DNA from: an uncultured Christensenella sp.
Lineage (GTDB): Bacteria; Bacillota; Clostridia; Christensenellales; UBA3700
Length of the DNA stretch: 42,072 bases
Assembly (NCBI GenBank): GCA_910576875.1
Contig: CAJTKI010000004.1
Coordinates: 1 to 42,072, forward strand
Direction of reading: 5' to 3'
The notes below the pieces were generated by a model, which made no database searches, was not told where the DNA came from, and saw only the letters and a list, made by a program, of their open reading frames with translations. Below are positions 26,209 through 34,440 of the stretch, in pieces. Position 1 is the first letter of the stretch. Each line of letters opens with the position of its first letter. The position numbers were made by a program, and so were the translations under genes.

Positions 26209-27990
26209 TTATTCGAGCACCGCTTTGATGCGGCGGATGCCGGCGGAGCTGGACTGCTCCTTGACGATGCGGAAACGTCCGAGCTGTCCGGTATGTTCGG
26301 CATGCGGACCGCCGCAGATCTGTTTGTCCACGTCGCCGATCGTATAGACTTTGACGATCTCGCCGTAGCGCGATCCGAATACGCCGACCGCATGCTGTTC
26401 GCGCGCCTGTTCGACGGTCATCTCTTCGCAGACGACGGGAATGTCGCGCGCGATCGCGTTGTTGACAGCGGCTTCGACGGCTTGCTTTTCCGAATCCGTC
26501 AACGGACGGTCGAAATTGAAATCGAAGCGCAGACGTTCGGCGGTGATGTTGCTGCCCTTTTGCTGAATGTCGTCCGTGCCGAGCACTTTCTTCAAGCTCG
26601 CGAGCAACAGATGCGTCGCCGTGTGCAGATACGTCGTCTGCTCGCCGCTGTCGGCAAGTCCGCCCTTGAATTTCTGCTCCGCGCCCGCCTGCGATTTTTT
26701 CTGATGTTCGGCAAACGCGTTGCGGTATCCGTCCAGATCGACGCCGTAGCCCTTTTCGCGGCAGATTTCCTGCGTCATCTCGATCGGGAATCCGAACGTA
26801 TCGTACAGACGGAAAGCCGTCTTGCCGTTGAGCGTATCGCCCTGCACGTAGCGCAATACCTTTTCGATCTCGCGGATGCCGTTGTCGAGCGTTTTGGCAA
26901 ACTTGTCCACTTCCTTGGACACTTCGCCGACGATTTTCTGTTCGTTGGCGCCCAATTCCGGATAGTATGCGCGGTACTGATCGACGTACGCTTGCGCGAT
27001 GTCGGACAGACGCGCCGCGTCGATGCCGAGCTGCATCGCAAAGCGCACGCTGCGGCGAATCAACCGACGCAACACATATCCCTGATCGACGTTGCTCGGC
27101 ACGATGCCGTTTTCGTCGCCGATCATAAAGGTCGCCGTGCGCATATGATCCGCGATGATGCGCATCGCGCGCGTCGTCTGTTCGTCCGCGCCGTAGGTCT
27201 TGCCGCACAGCGCGGCGATTTGCTCGATCACGTGCGCAAACAAGTCCGTCTCATACACGGATTGCAGTCCGCCGAGCATGCAGATCGTACGTTCCAAGCC
27301 CATGCCGGTATCGACGTTCTTTTGCGCGAGCGGCTCGAACTTGCCGTCCTTGGTACGGTTGAATTCCATAAACACGTTGTTCCAGATCTCGACGTACTTG
27401 CCGCAGTCGCAAGACGGATCGCAGTGTTCGCCGCAAGCGGGTTTTCCGGTATCGATAAAGATCTCGGTATCGCTGCCGCACGGACCGGTCGCGCCGGCAT
27501 ACCACCAGTTGTTTTCTTTGGGCAAATAGAAAATGCGATCCTTGGCGATGCCGAGCGACTCCCATACGCCGGCGGCGTACGTATCGCGCGGACAGTCTTC
27601 GTCGCCCGCAAATACGGTTACCGCGATTTTGTCGACGGGGATGCCGAGCACGCCGGTCAGGAATTCAAAACTGAATTCGATCGATTCCTTTTTGAAATAG
27701 TCGCCCAACGACCAGTTGCCGAGCATTTCGAAAAACGTGCAGTGCGTCGCGTCTCCGACCTCGTCGATGTCGCCGGTGCGCACGCATTTTTGCACGTCGC
27801 ACAGACGCGTGCCCGCCGGATGTTTCTGTCCGAGCAGATACGGCACGAGCGGATGCATGCCCGCCGTCGTAAACAGGACAGAGGGATCGTTTTCGGGGAT
27901 CAGCGACGCGGACGCGATGACGCTGTGTCCTTTGGACGCAAAAAAGTCCAGATATTTTTGACGCAATTCGTATGATTTCAACGCTTTCAT
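26209..27990 (-). CDS. alaS: compact alanyl-tRNA synthetase
   Basis: 593 residues against the usual 870-880. The class II catalytic core is complete (FFASKGH, TTAGMHPLVPY, GDATHCTFFEMLGNWSLGDYFK, GPCGSDTEIF, EIWNNVFMEFNR, DTGMGLERT). After the tRNA-recognition part the sequence goes almost directly to the editing motif HTATH (His456, His460), so the roughly 100-residue beta-barrel that normally precedes it is missing. The second editing motif is CGGPH (Cys559, His563), with Pro where Thr is usual. The protein ends shortly after SSSAGIRRI, without the C-Ala/DHHA1 domain. A terminator follows, so this is not a frameshift. AGGAG precedes ATG by seven bases. It lies 27 bases after glnN and is probably co-transcribed. 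Confidence 0.9.
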   Translation of the reverse strand: MKALKSYELRQKYLDFFASKGHSVIASASLIPENDPSVLFTTAGMHPLVPYLLGQKHPAGTRLCDVQKCVRTGDIDEVGDATHCTFFEMLGNWSLGDYFKKESIEFSFEFLTGVLGIPVDKIAVTVFAGDEDCPRDTYAAGVWESLGIAKDRIFYLPKENNWWYAGATGPCGSDTEIFIDTGKPACGEHCDPSCDCGKYVEIWNNVFMEFNRTKDGKFEPLAQKNVDTGMGLERTICMLGGLQSVYETDLFAHVIEQIAALCGKTYGADEQTTRAMRIIADHMRTATFMIGDENGIVPSNVDQGYVLRRLIRRSVRFAMQLGIDAARLSDIAQAYVDQYRAYYPELGANEQKIVGEVSKEVDKFAKTLDNGIREIEKVLRYVQGDTLNGKTAFRLYDTFGFPIEMTQEICREKGYGVDLDGYRNAFAEHQKKSQAGAEQKFKGGLADSGEQTTYLHTATHLLLASLKKVLGTDDIQQKGSNITAERLRFDFNFDRPLTDSEKQAVEAAVNNAIARDIPVVCEEMTVEQAREQHAVGVFGSRYGEIVKVYTIGDVDKQICGGPHAEHTGQLGRFRIVKEQSSSAGIRRIKAVLE

Positions 27991-28017
27991 AACAGTACTC
28001 CTAAACGGTGAAAATTA

Positions 28018-30138
28018 TTATTGGTAGAATAGGATATCCGCGTACGTCGGATACGGCCACAACTCGCGCGGCATGACGGTTTCGAGTTTGTCGATCGTCT
28101 CGCGCAGCGCCGCCATGCTGCCCAGCACTTGATCGCGCACCAAAAACGCCTGTTTGTTGACGTCTTTGCTCTGCTGCGCGGTCGCTTTGGCAAAGCGGAG
28201 CTTGTCCAACTGCGCGTCGAGTTTGCTCGCCAGCTCGCACAGATTGCCGAGCATCTTTTCCTGCACGGTCGCATAATTTTTGCCGACCGCGCCCAACGCG
28301 CCGATCTGCTGCGCCAGCCGTCCCTGCCACGTCAGCACGGCGGGCAAAATCTCGCGCCGCCCCATCATCAGCAGCGTCTGCGCCTCGATGCCCGCGCTCT
28401 TGATATAATTGTCCAGATAGATCGCCTGACGGCTCTCGATCTCGCGACGCGTCAGCACCGCGTGCCGTTCGAACAATTCCACGTTCTTGTCTCGCGTAAA
28501 CGTCTCGTACGCGCTGATGCTGTTGTCGAGCACTTCCAGACCGCGGCGTTTGGCCTCCTTGACCCAGTCTTTGCTGTAATTGTTGCCGTTGAACACGATG
28601 CGATTATGCTGCGCGTACAGACGTTTGACCAGTTCGATCGCTTCGCGTCCGCGCTGATCGGGCTCGACCGCTTCCAGCGTATCCGCAATCTTGGACAGCA
28701 CGTCCGCCACCGCGGTATTGAGAATCACGCAAGGCGTGCTCAGCGTCGCGGAAGATCCGACCATGCGGAATTCGAACTTGTTGCCGGTAAACGCGAACGG
28801 CGACGTGCGGTTGCGGTCGGAGCTATCTTTGGACAGCCGCGCGATCGCATTGACGCCGGACGTAATATACTGTTTTTCCAACTGTTCGACGGGCACGCCG
28901 TGCGATATTTTGTCGAACAGGTTTTCCATATCTTCGCCGATGTAGACGGAGATGATCGCGGGCGGGGCTTCGTTGCCGCCCAGACGGAATTCGTTGCCCA
29001 GCGACGTCGCGCTCATGCGGATCAGATCCGCATATTCGTCCACCGCGGCGAGCACCGCGGTAAAGAACGTCAGGAAGGACAGATTGTGCGACGGATCGTT
29101 GCCCGGTTTGAGCAGATTGACGCCTTGATCGGTCGAGAGCGACCAATTGCAATGCTTGCCGCTGCCGTTGATGCCCGCAAACGGCTTTTCGTGCAACAGA
29201 CACGCCAAACCGTGATTGTCGGCGACCTTTTTGAGCGTCTCCATGATCAACTGGTTCTGATCGGTCGCGATGTTGCACACGCAGAAGATCGGCGCAAGCT
29301 CGTGCTGCGCGGGCGCGGCTTCGTTGTGCTGGGTCTTGGCGGTGATGCCGAGTTTCCACAACTCTTCGTTGACGTCCGCCATAAACGCCCCGACCCGCTC
29401 GCGAATGGACGCATAATATTGGTCGTTCTTTTCCTGTCCCTTGGGCGGCAGCGATCCGAACAGCGTGCGTCCGGTAAATTTGAGATCGTCTCTGCGCAGA
29501 TAGTCCTGCTTGTCGATCAGGAAGTACTCCTGCTCGCCGCCGACGTTGACGGACACGCGCGACGCGGATACGCCCAACGCTTTCAACACGCGCAACGCCT
29601 GCCGATCGATCGCGTCCATGGATTTGAGCAACGGCGTCTTTTTGTCGAGCGCGTCGCCCGTATAACTGCAAAACGCGGTCGGGATATACAGCACGCCCGC
29701 GCCGTCCTTGCTGCGTTTGATAAACGCCGGCGACGAACAGTCCCACGCCGTATAGCCGCGCGCTTCGAACGTCGCGCGGATGCCGCCCGTCGGGAACGAC
29801 GACGCGTCCGCTTCGCCTTTGCGCAGATTGCTGCCGGTAAATTCGAGCACCGTCTCGCCGCGTTTGTCGATCGAGATGAAGCTGTCGTGCTTCTCCGCCG
29901 TCGTGCCCGTCAGCGGCTGGAACCAATGCGAATAGTGCGTCGCGCCGTTTTGCGACGCCCATTCCATCATCGCGGCGGCGACTTCGTTGGCGAGTTCTTT
30001 GCCCAACGGCGCGCCGCAGTCGATGACCTGACGCATCTGCCGATACGCGCTTTCGCTCAAATATTTCTTCATCGTCGCATCGTTGAATACGTTGCATCCG
30101 AAAAAGTCCGTGATCTTTTTGCTTTCGGTAATTCTCAT
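28018..30138 (-). CDS. glnN: type III glutamine synthetase
   Basis: 706 residues, GSIII family (glnN), which makes glutamine from glutamate, ammonia and ATP as large dodecamers. Signatures include FGCNVFND at the start, HWFQPLTGTTAEKHDSF, FEARGYTAWD, NVGGEQEYFLID, KTQHNEAAPAQHELAP, GSGKHCNWS and the end ELWPYPTYADILF. The length of 700-730 sets it apart from GSI (about 450). ATG at 30138 has AGGAG six bases upstream and a consensus promoter. It is divergent from the metallopeptidase gene and leads the glnN-alaS pair. Confidence 0.96.
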   Translation of the reverse strand: MRITESKKITDFFGCNVFNDATMKKYLSESAYRQMRQVIDCGAPLGKELANEVAAAMMEWASQNGATHYSHWFQPLTGTTAEKHDSFISIDKRGETVLEFTGSNLRKGEADASSFPTGGIRATFEARGYTAWDCSSPAFIKRSKDGAGVLYIPTAFCSYTGDALDKKTPLLKSMDAIDRQALRVLKALGVSASRVSVNVGGEQEYFLIDKQDYLRRDDLKFTGRTLFGSLPPKGQEKNDQYYASIRERVGAFMADVNEELWKLGITAKTQHNEAAPAQHELAPIFCVCNIATDQNQLIMETLKKVADNHGLACLLHEKPFAGINGSGKHCNWSLSTDQGVNLLKPGNDPSHNLSFLTFFTAVLAAVDEYADLIRMSATSLGNEFRLGGNEAPPAIISVYIGEDMENLFDKISHGVPVEQLEKQYITSGVNAIARLSKDSSDRNRTSPFAFTGNKFEFRMVGSSATLSTPCVILNTAVADVLSKIADTLEAVEPDQRGREAIELVKRLYAQHNRIVFNGNNYSKDWVKEAKRRGLEVLDNSISAYETFTRDKNVELFERHAVLTRREIESRQAIYLDNYIKSAGIEAQTLLMMGRREILPAVLTWQGRLAQQIGALGAVGKNYATVQEKMLGNLCELASKLDAQLDKLRFAKATAQQSKDVNKQAFLVRDQVLGSMAALRETIDKLETVMPRELWPYPTYADILFYQ

Positions 30139-30205
30139 ACGCTTCTCCTGTCGGAACGCCCGCTTTCCGATCGTTCGCGCGCGCCGCGCTTGCTTAGGCA
30201 GTATT

Positions 30206-30234
30206 ATTATAACGGCGCGCATGCAAAATAGCAA
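30206..30234 (-). promoter_or_regulatory. sigma-A promoter of glnN-alaS
   Basis: TTGCTA (30229-30234), 17-base spacer and perfect TATAAT (30206-30211) on the minus strand, about 68 bases before the glnN start codon. Confidence 0.75.
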
Positions 30235-30268
30235 GCGCATTGCAGAATGTTTTACAAACGCTTTGCAA

Positions 30269-30284
30269 AAAAATCATGATTTTT
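30269..30284. promoter_or_regulatory. perfect 16-base palindrome upstream of glnN
   Basis: AAAAATCATGATTTTT, fully symmetric, centred about 45 bases upstream of the glnN -35 box in an AT-rich stretch (30260-30350) of the 323-base divergent gap. It may bind a regulator of glnN. It does not match the GlnR/TnrA box TGTNA-N7-TNACA. Confidence 0.45.
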
Positions 30285-30425
30285 GATAATAGTTGATTAT
30301 ATTTCAAGACGTTTTTTCGTTTTGCACGCAAAATTTCCGATTTTTCATTCCGTATAGAAATAACGCGGCGCGATTCGCGCATTCCCCCGCGCTCCGCCGC
30401 CGATCGCGCAGACGATGCGCGGCGG

Positions 30426-30455
30426 TTGACGCGTCGTCCGCGCGCATGGTACAAT
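30426..30455 (+). promoter_or_regulatory. promoter of the metallopeptidase, predicted leaderless
   Basis: TTGACG (30426-30431), 18-base spacer and TACAAT (30450-30455). Only six bases separate the -10 from the ATG and there is no ribosome binding site, the same layout as smpB. Confidence 0.65.
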
Positions 30456-30461
30456 CGTCGT

Positions 30462-31133
30462 ATGCAACCTGCCTATCCCGTCCGCGTCATACGCAGCAAC
30501 CGCAAAACAATCGGCGCGACCGTCTCGGACGGCGTGTTGCAATTGCGCGTCCCGATGCGGGCGGACGAAGCGGCGATCGCAAAGTTTCTGTCCGATTACG
30601 ACAAACAAATTCGCCGTTTGTTGCAATCGGACGCGGAAGCGCGCGCTCGCACCGTGCGCTATCGCGGCGAAACGGGCGAATATTTGCCGTGGCAAGGCGG
30701 ATTTTTGTATCTTCTGCGCGCCGACTGCGCGCGCACGGAACGACTTGCGGACACGCTTTGCGTCCCGCTCTCCTGCGCCGATCCGCTCGGCGCAATCCGT
30801 CGCTGGATGCAACGCAACGCGCTCGCTCCGCTGTCCGCGCGTTTGCGCGAACTGTCCGCCGCGACCGGACTGACCTATACGGGAGAACTGCGCCTGTTTT
30901 GCGCCAAAAACCGTTTCGGAACCTGCGACGCCGACAAGCGCATTCGTCTCAATTACAAACTCGCCTGTCTGCCCGCGGACATTGCCGACTACGTGATCGT
31001 GCACGAGCTTGCGCACACGATTCGGCTCGATCATTCTCCGCGCTTTTGGGAGATCGTCGCGCGCTTTTGTCCCGATTATAAATCGCTGCGCAAACGCCTG
31101 TTGCAGGCGCAGGCGTATCTGTCCGAACTCTGA
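30462..31133 (+). CDS. YgjP/WLM-type zinc metallopeptidase-like protein
   Basis: 223 residues, DUF45 (YgjP-like, SprT-related) family. The zinc site is VIVHELAHTIRLDHSPRFW: His181, Glu182, His185 and His191. Preceding conserved parts are the beta-rich N-terminal half (the start RVIRSNRKTI is typical) and WG/RFG-like segment AKNRFGTCDADKRIRLNYKL. Members are predicted hydrolases without an agreed substrate. ATG at 30462 fits the family start. A long upstream extension is excluded because the promoter lies there. The glycosyltransferase follows 127 bases downstream under its own promoter. Confidence 0.88.
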   Translation: MQPAYPVRVIRSNRKTIGATVSDGVLQLRVPMRADEAAIAKFLSDYDKQIRRLLQSDAEARARTVRYRGETGEYLPWQGGFLYLLRADCARTERLADTLCVPLSCADPLGAIRRWMQRNALAPLSARLRELSAATGLTYTGELRLFCAKNRFGTCDADKRIRLNYKLACLPADIADYVIVHELAHTIRLDHSPRFWEIVARFCPDYKSLRKRLLQAQAYLSEL

Positions 31134-31161
31134 GCGTTCCGCGCGCCGCAAGCGCCGCGTA

Positions 31162-31190
31162 TTGACTTTCCTTCCCCGACATGCTAAACT
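31162..31190 (+). promoter_or_regulatory. sigma-A promoter of the glycosyltransferase
   Basis: TTGACT (31162-31167), 17-base spacer and TAAACT (31185-31190), 70 bases before the start codon. Confidence 0.65.
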
Positions 31191-31260
31191 TTCGACGAGC
31201 CGCCGATGCGCGGAGCAATACTTTGCGGTTTGCAATACTGGAAGGGAGTGATCAGTACAC

Positions 31261-32439
31261 ATGCCGGATGTTACGTCTGTCGGGACGCATGTCCCGAAGA
31301 AAGTTCTTTTATTGTCCGTCGGGACGGGCGAGGGGCACAACAGCGCCGCGCGCGCAATCGCCGAAGTCCTGCGCGCACGCAAAATCGCGTGCGAAATCGT
31401 CGATTCCGTTTCTTTTCTGAGCGACCGCGCGCAAAAACGCGCCGTACGCGTATACAGTCGCATCATTCGTCATACGCCCCTGCTCTTCGGACTGGGCTAC
31501 GCGATCGGCGCGGCATATGACAAGTTGCGTCTGCCGTCCCCGATTCGTTGGTACCACAGCCGTTACGCCGACCGTTTGTATCGCTACATTGCGGACGGCG
31601 GGTTCGATTGCGTGATCTGCACGCATCTGTTTTCGATGCACACGGCGACGGCGGTGCGTCGAGCATATCTGCCCGATCTGCCGTGTTACGGCGTGCTTAC
31701 CGACTATACGGCGATTCCGTTTTACCGCGGTACGGATCTGGACGCGTACTTTGTGCCGGACAAGCGTACGCGCGACATGCTTACGCGCAAACAGATCCCG
31801 TCCGAACGCATCTTGCAAAGCGGCATTCCGGTCAGTCCGCGATTTTCTTCGGACATGACTCGACAACAGGCGCGCGCGTTGCTCGGCATCGATCCCGACA
31901 AAAAAGTCGTCGTCATCGCATCCGGCGGCGCGGGCTGCGGCAAAATCCGCCGTCTGTGCAAAGCGCTCGCCGCGCGCACGGACGAGCGTTGCGCGATCTA
32001 CGTCTTTACCGGCAAAAACGCCCGTCTCAAATCTCGCGTCGAACGCGCCGTCGGCGCGCACAGTTCGGTTACGGCGCTCGCGTTTACGCCCGACATCCCG
32101 TTGTACGTCAAAGCCGCCGATCTCGCGATGACCAAGCCGGGCGGTTTGTCCGCAACCGAAATCGCCGTCTCCGGCACGCCGATGCTGTTGATGCGCGCGA
32201 TTCCGGGATGCGAAACGTGCAACCGTCGCTATTTCGTCCGCCGCAACGTCGCGATCTATTGCAATACGCACCGCAAAGCCGTGCGCGAGGCGCTGCGCTT
32301 TCTGCGCGACGGATCGATGCCCTTCGCCGACGCCGTCGCTTGCGGCGCAGTGTGTCCGGACGCCGCGTCCGACATCGTCGACTATGTACTCGGCGCGAGA
32401 CGCTTGCCGGACGCGCGCGAAGACGCGCAACGACAATAG
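31261..32439 (+). CDS. UgtP/MGDG-synthase-type glycosyltransferase
   Basis: 392 residues, GT28 family related to MurG and to the diacylglycerol glucosyltransferases. The N-terminal domain carries VLLLSVGTGEGHNSAARAI, the hallmark of the MGDG-synthase group, and the C-terminal domain has the sugar-nucleotide site VIASGGAGCGKIRRL and MTKPGGLSATEIAVSGTPMLL. Likely acceptor is diacylglycerol, making membrane glycolipid anchors, at the cytoplasmic membrane face. GGGAG is 12 bases before ATG, a rather long distance, so a slightly later start (before VLLLS) is possible, but no good alternative codon is seen. No neighbour gives the exact substrate. Confidence 0.88.
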   Translation: MPDVTSVGTHVPKKVLLLSVGTGEGHNSAARAIAEVLRARKIACEIVDSVSFLSDRAQKRAVRVYSRIIRHTPLLFGLGYAIGAAYDKLRLPSPIRWYHSRYADRLYRYIADGGFDCVICTHLFSMHTATAVRRAYLPDLPCYGVLTDYTAIPFYRGTDLDAYFVPDKRTRDMLTRKQIPSERILQSGIPVSPRFSSDMTRQQARALLGIDPDKKVVVIASGGAGCGKIRRLCKALAARTDERCAIYVFTGKNARLKSRVERAVGAHSSVTALAFTPDIPLYVKAADLAMTKPGGLSATEIAVSGTPMLLMRAIPGCETCNRRYFVRRNVAIYCNTHRKAVREALRFLRDGSMPFADAVACGAVCPDAASDIVDYVLGARRLPDAREDAQRQ

Positions 32440-32652
32440 CCGATCCGATCGCCCGTCGCTCGCGTTGCAGACGCCGTTCCGACCTTGCGGCTATTTCCAC
32501 GCTGCTCCTGCCGCGCATGCGCTACGGCGAACAATAATTGTTTTTACCGTCGATCCCTTCGATACGACTCCGTGTCGACGGCACTTCCGTTTGTGTACAT
32601 ATCTTACAATCGGCGCGCAACTTTGCAAAATATTCGGCATCTCCGCTTGCGG

Positions 32653-32682
32653 CAAACAAAAAGCGAGGGATATCCCCCGCTT
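32653..32682 (-). terminator. terminator of the XRE regulator gene
   Basis: Nine-position stem with one mismatch (32661-32669 with 32674-32682), then TTTTTGTTT on the minus strand, 26 bases after the stop codon. Confidence 0.8.
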
Positions 32683-32707
32683 GCCGCGCTTGTATGCCGG
32701 TCCGACA

Positions 32708-33025
32708 TTATCGACTCTGATCGGACAACGCCTGCATCAACTCGAATACAATCTGCCGCTTGTCCGGCGGAACGTTCGCAAACAATTCCAACAGTCGCGT
32801 CTGTTGCGGATCCAATTCGCTCTCGTCCACCCGACTGTAAAACTCCGCTTGCGTAATGCCCAGCGCCAAGCAAATGCTTTCGATCGAATTACGATCGGGC
32901 GTAAAATGCTTTTCGTTGAACCAATCGTATACGGTTGTCGGATAGAAGCCGGCTTCTTTTGCAAGTTTGTATTTCGACCAGTTGCGTTGTTGCAGCAATT
33001 CTGCGATTCTGTCTTGTACCGTCAT
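32708..33025 (-). CDS. XRE-family HTH regulator
   Basis: 105 residues. A Cro/CI-type helix-turn-helix occupies about 1-65 (VQDRIAELLQQRNWSKYKLAKEAGFYPTTVYDWFNEKHF... ICLALGITQAEF). The C-terminal 40 residues (LLELFANVPPDKRQIVFELMQAL) are a helical extension seen in single-domain clostridial regulators. AGAGGAG lies only a few bases before the ATG at 33025; an upstream TTG at 33046 in frame is a possible alternative. It is divergent from a second small HTH gene, so the 181-base gap probably carries its operator. Targets unknown. Confidence 0.88.
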   Translation of the reverse strand: MTVQDRIAELLQQRNWSKYKLAKEAGFYPTTVYDWFNEKHFTPDRNSIESICLALGITQAEFYSRVDESELDPQQTRLLELFANVPPDKRQIVFELMQALSDQSR

Positions 33026-33062
33026 AGCTCCTCTTTGTGTAAACAATTATATTTTATAACGG

Positions 33063-33091
33063 TTGACATAAAATTTACGTAATGTTAAAAT
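33063..33091 (+). promoter_or_regulatory. promoter of the second small HTH gene
   Basis: Perfect TTGACA (33063-33068), 17-base spacer and TAAAAT (33086-33091). It lies in the AT-rich gap shared with the divergent XRE gene. A second TTGACA at about 33109 has no good -10. Confidence 0.65.
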
Positions 33092-33206
33092 GTATTAAGT
33101 TATTATTGTTGACATGTTGTTTTTGCGGTATGTAGAAACATAATTCTAAAAACTGACAAACGAATTTTTCTTATTCGTACAACATCTCACAAAGGAGTTG
33201 TTATCC

Positions 33207-33443
33207 ATGCGATTGGCAGAAGCAACGGCAATTCGTATTTATGCCGTTCTACAACAAAAAAATCTTACGCCGCACGATTTCGGCAAATATTGTCAATTTT
33301 CCGAAAAAAAGCTGAATTCTATATTAAACGGACAATTCCGCGATCTTTCCGTCCGCGACCTGCATCGAATTTGCAGCGCATTGGATATTTCCTACGATGC
33401 GTTTTTCAACGATTCGATTTTTCAATCCGAAATTGTCGATTGA
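33207..33443 (+). CDS. small HTH (Cro/CI-like) protein
   Basis: 78 residues, essentially one DNA-binding domain: RIYAVLQQKNLTPHDFGKYCQFSEKKLNSILNGQF... DLHRICSALDISYDAFF, a five-helix Cro/CI fold. AAAGGAG nine bases before ATG is clear. No partner domain, so it may be a repressor or antirepressor working against the divergent XRE protein; that is inference from the divergent pair. Confidence 0.78.
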   Translation: MRLAEATAIRIYAVLQQKNLTPHDFGKYCQFSEKKLNSILNGQFRDLSVRDLHRICSALDISYDAFFNDSIFQSEIVD

Positions 33444-33545
33444 CCGTTCGACGAACTGCAATGGACGCATCACAAGAATATCTCATACACTGTTTCTGCT
33501 TACTGCCGCAACGATGATCGCAAGGCGATCTACGTCTGCGCCGCA

Positions 33546-34301
33546 CTATTGCTTGTGCGGCAACCACGACAGATCCGTATCTTGCGTAACCGAGCAATAG
33601 AATTTTTCCGTGTTTTGACATATAGTTTCGCGATCGAGATTGGAAAAATCGATTCGCATCAATTTGTCTATGATTTCGGCTTCAAAACGGTATCGAATGC
33701 GTTTGGCGGGCACGCCTCCGACTACCGCATACGGCACGACGTCTTTTGTCACGACCGCACCGGCGGCGATGACCGCTCCTTGTCCGATCCGAACGCCGGA
33801 CATAATGATCGCGTTGGTTCCGATCCATACGTCGTCGCCGATCTCGATATCGCCTTTGGACAGCGCTTCGCGCGCTTGCCCGCAAATCATGACCCGAAAC
33901 GGATAGGTCGAAATATTGCCGAGCGGATGTTCCGAACTCAATATAAACTTCACGCCCGACGCAATCGAACAATAATGCCCGATCCGCAAATACCGATCCG
34001 AACGGTTGACCAAAACGTCCAACGCGCCGTACGTCTCTCTGCCGACTTGCACGACGCTCGGATCGAACAATCCGCTTACCGTCGTAAAATTGTGCGCGTT
34101 CGCTTTGCGCCATTTGCGTTTGACGCGCATTCTCTTTGCAATACCGATCAATCTGCCGATCATCTTCTGTCTCTCCCGCATTGTATTCGCGATTGCAATT
34201 GCATCGTTTTCGGACAGTTTCCAAAATCGTTTTTGGATTTGTCCGAACATTTCCCCGCTCGCAACCGCCTGTACAAAAGTTCGCGGAATATGTCTTTCCA
34301 T
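33546..34301 (-). CDS. CatB-type hexapeptide O-acetyltransferase
   Basis: 251 residues. The left-handed beta-helix is visible from about residue 80: YLRIGHYCSIASGVKFI, then GDIEIGDDVWIGTNAIIMSGVRIGQGAVIAAGAVVTKDVVPYAVVGGVPAK. The acceptor-site segment SSEHPLGNISTYPF corresponds to the His region of xenobiotic and polysaccharide acetyltransferases. Residues 1-50 are an extra helical, basic N-terminus. ATG at 34301 is preceded by AGGGA about ten bases upstream, but no good promoter faces it in the present arrangement. The start codon lies inside one copy of an inverted repeat, and a promoter between the copies points the other way. An envelope polysaccharide target is likely; drug acetylation is possible. 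Confidence 0.8.
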   Translation of the reverse strand: MERHIPRTFVQAVASGEMFGQIQKRFWKLSENDAIAIANTMRERQKMIGRLIGIAKRMRVKRKWRKANAHNFTTVSGLFDPSVVQVGRETYGALDVLVNRSDRYLRIGHYCSIASGVKFILSSEHPLGNISTYPFRVMICGQAREALSKGDIEIGDDVWIGTNAIIMSGVRIGQGAVIAAGAVVTKDVVPYAVVGGVPAKRIRYRFEAEIIDKLMRIDFSNLDRETICQNTEKFYCSVTQDTDLSWLPHKQ

Positions 34302-34305
34302 GAAC
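34275..34305 (-). repeat. inverted repeat, copy 1 (over acetyltransferase start)
   Basis: 31 bases that match the reverse complement of 34446-34476 with two mismatches. It contains the ATG and first codons (Met-Glu-Arg-His-Ile-Pro) of the acetyltransferase. Confidence 0.9.
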
Positions 34306-34404
34306 AAACTGTCCCTATAACGGTTTTTTGCGATCGTTTGCGACCGATATTCGGCATTTCGGCGGCACGAAAAGCATGTTTCGCACCGCTTCGTCCCGAA
34401 CGGC

Positions 34405-34433
34405 TTGACGGAATCTTGAAAACAACTTATAAT
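34405..34433 (+). promoter_or_regulatory. promoter inside the inverted-repeat segment, facing away from the acetyltransferase
   Basis: TTGACG (34405-34410), 17-base spacer and perfect TATAAT (34428-34433), one of the best promoters in the window. Transcription would start near 34440, exactly at the edge of the hairpin at 34441-34477. No gene lies downstream on this strand for 740 bases. Confidence 0.75.
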
Positions 34434-34440
34434 AAGTACG

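Noticed and set aside
26099..27208. Possible frameshift that would extend alaS by its missing C-terminal domain
   Set aside because: A clean terminator follows 26 bases after the stop and the frames downstream show no DHHA1-like sequence.
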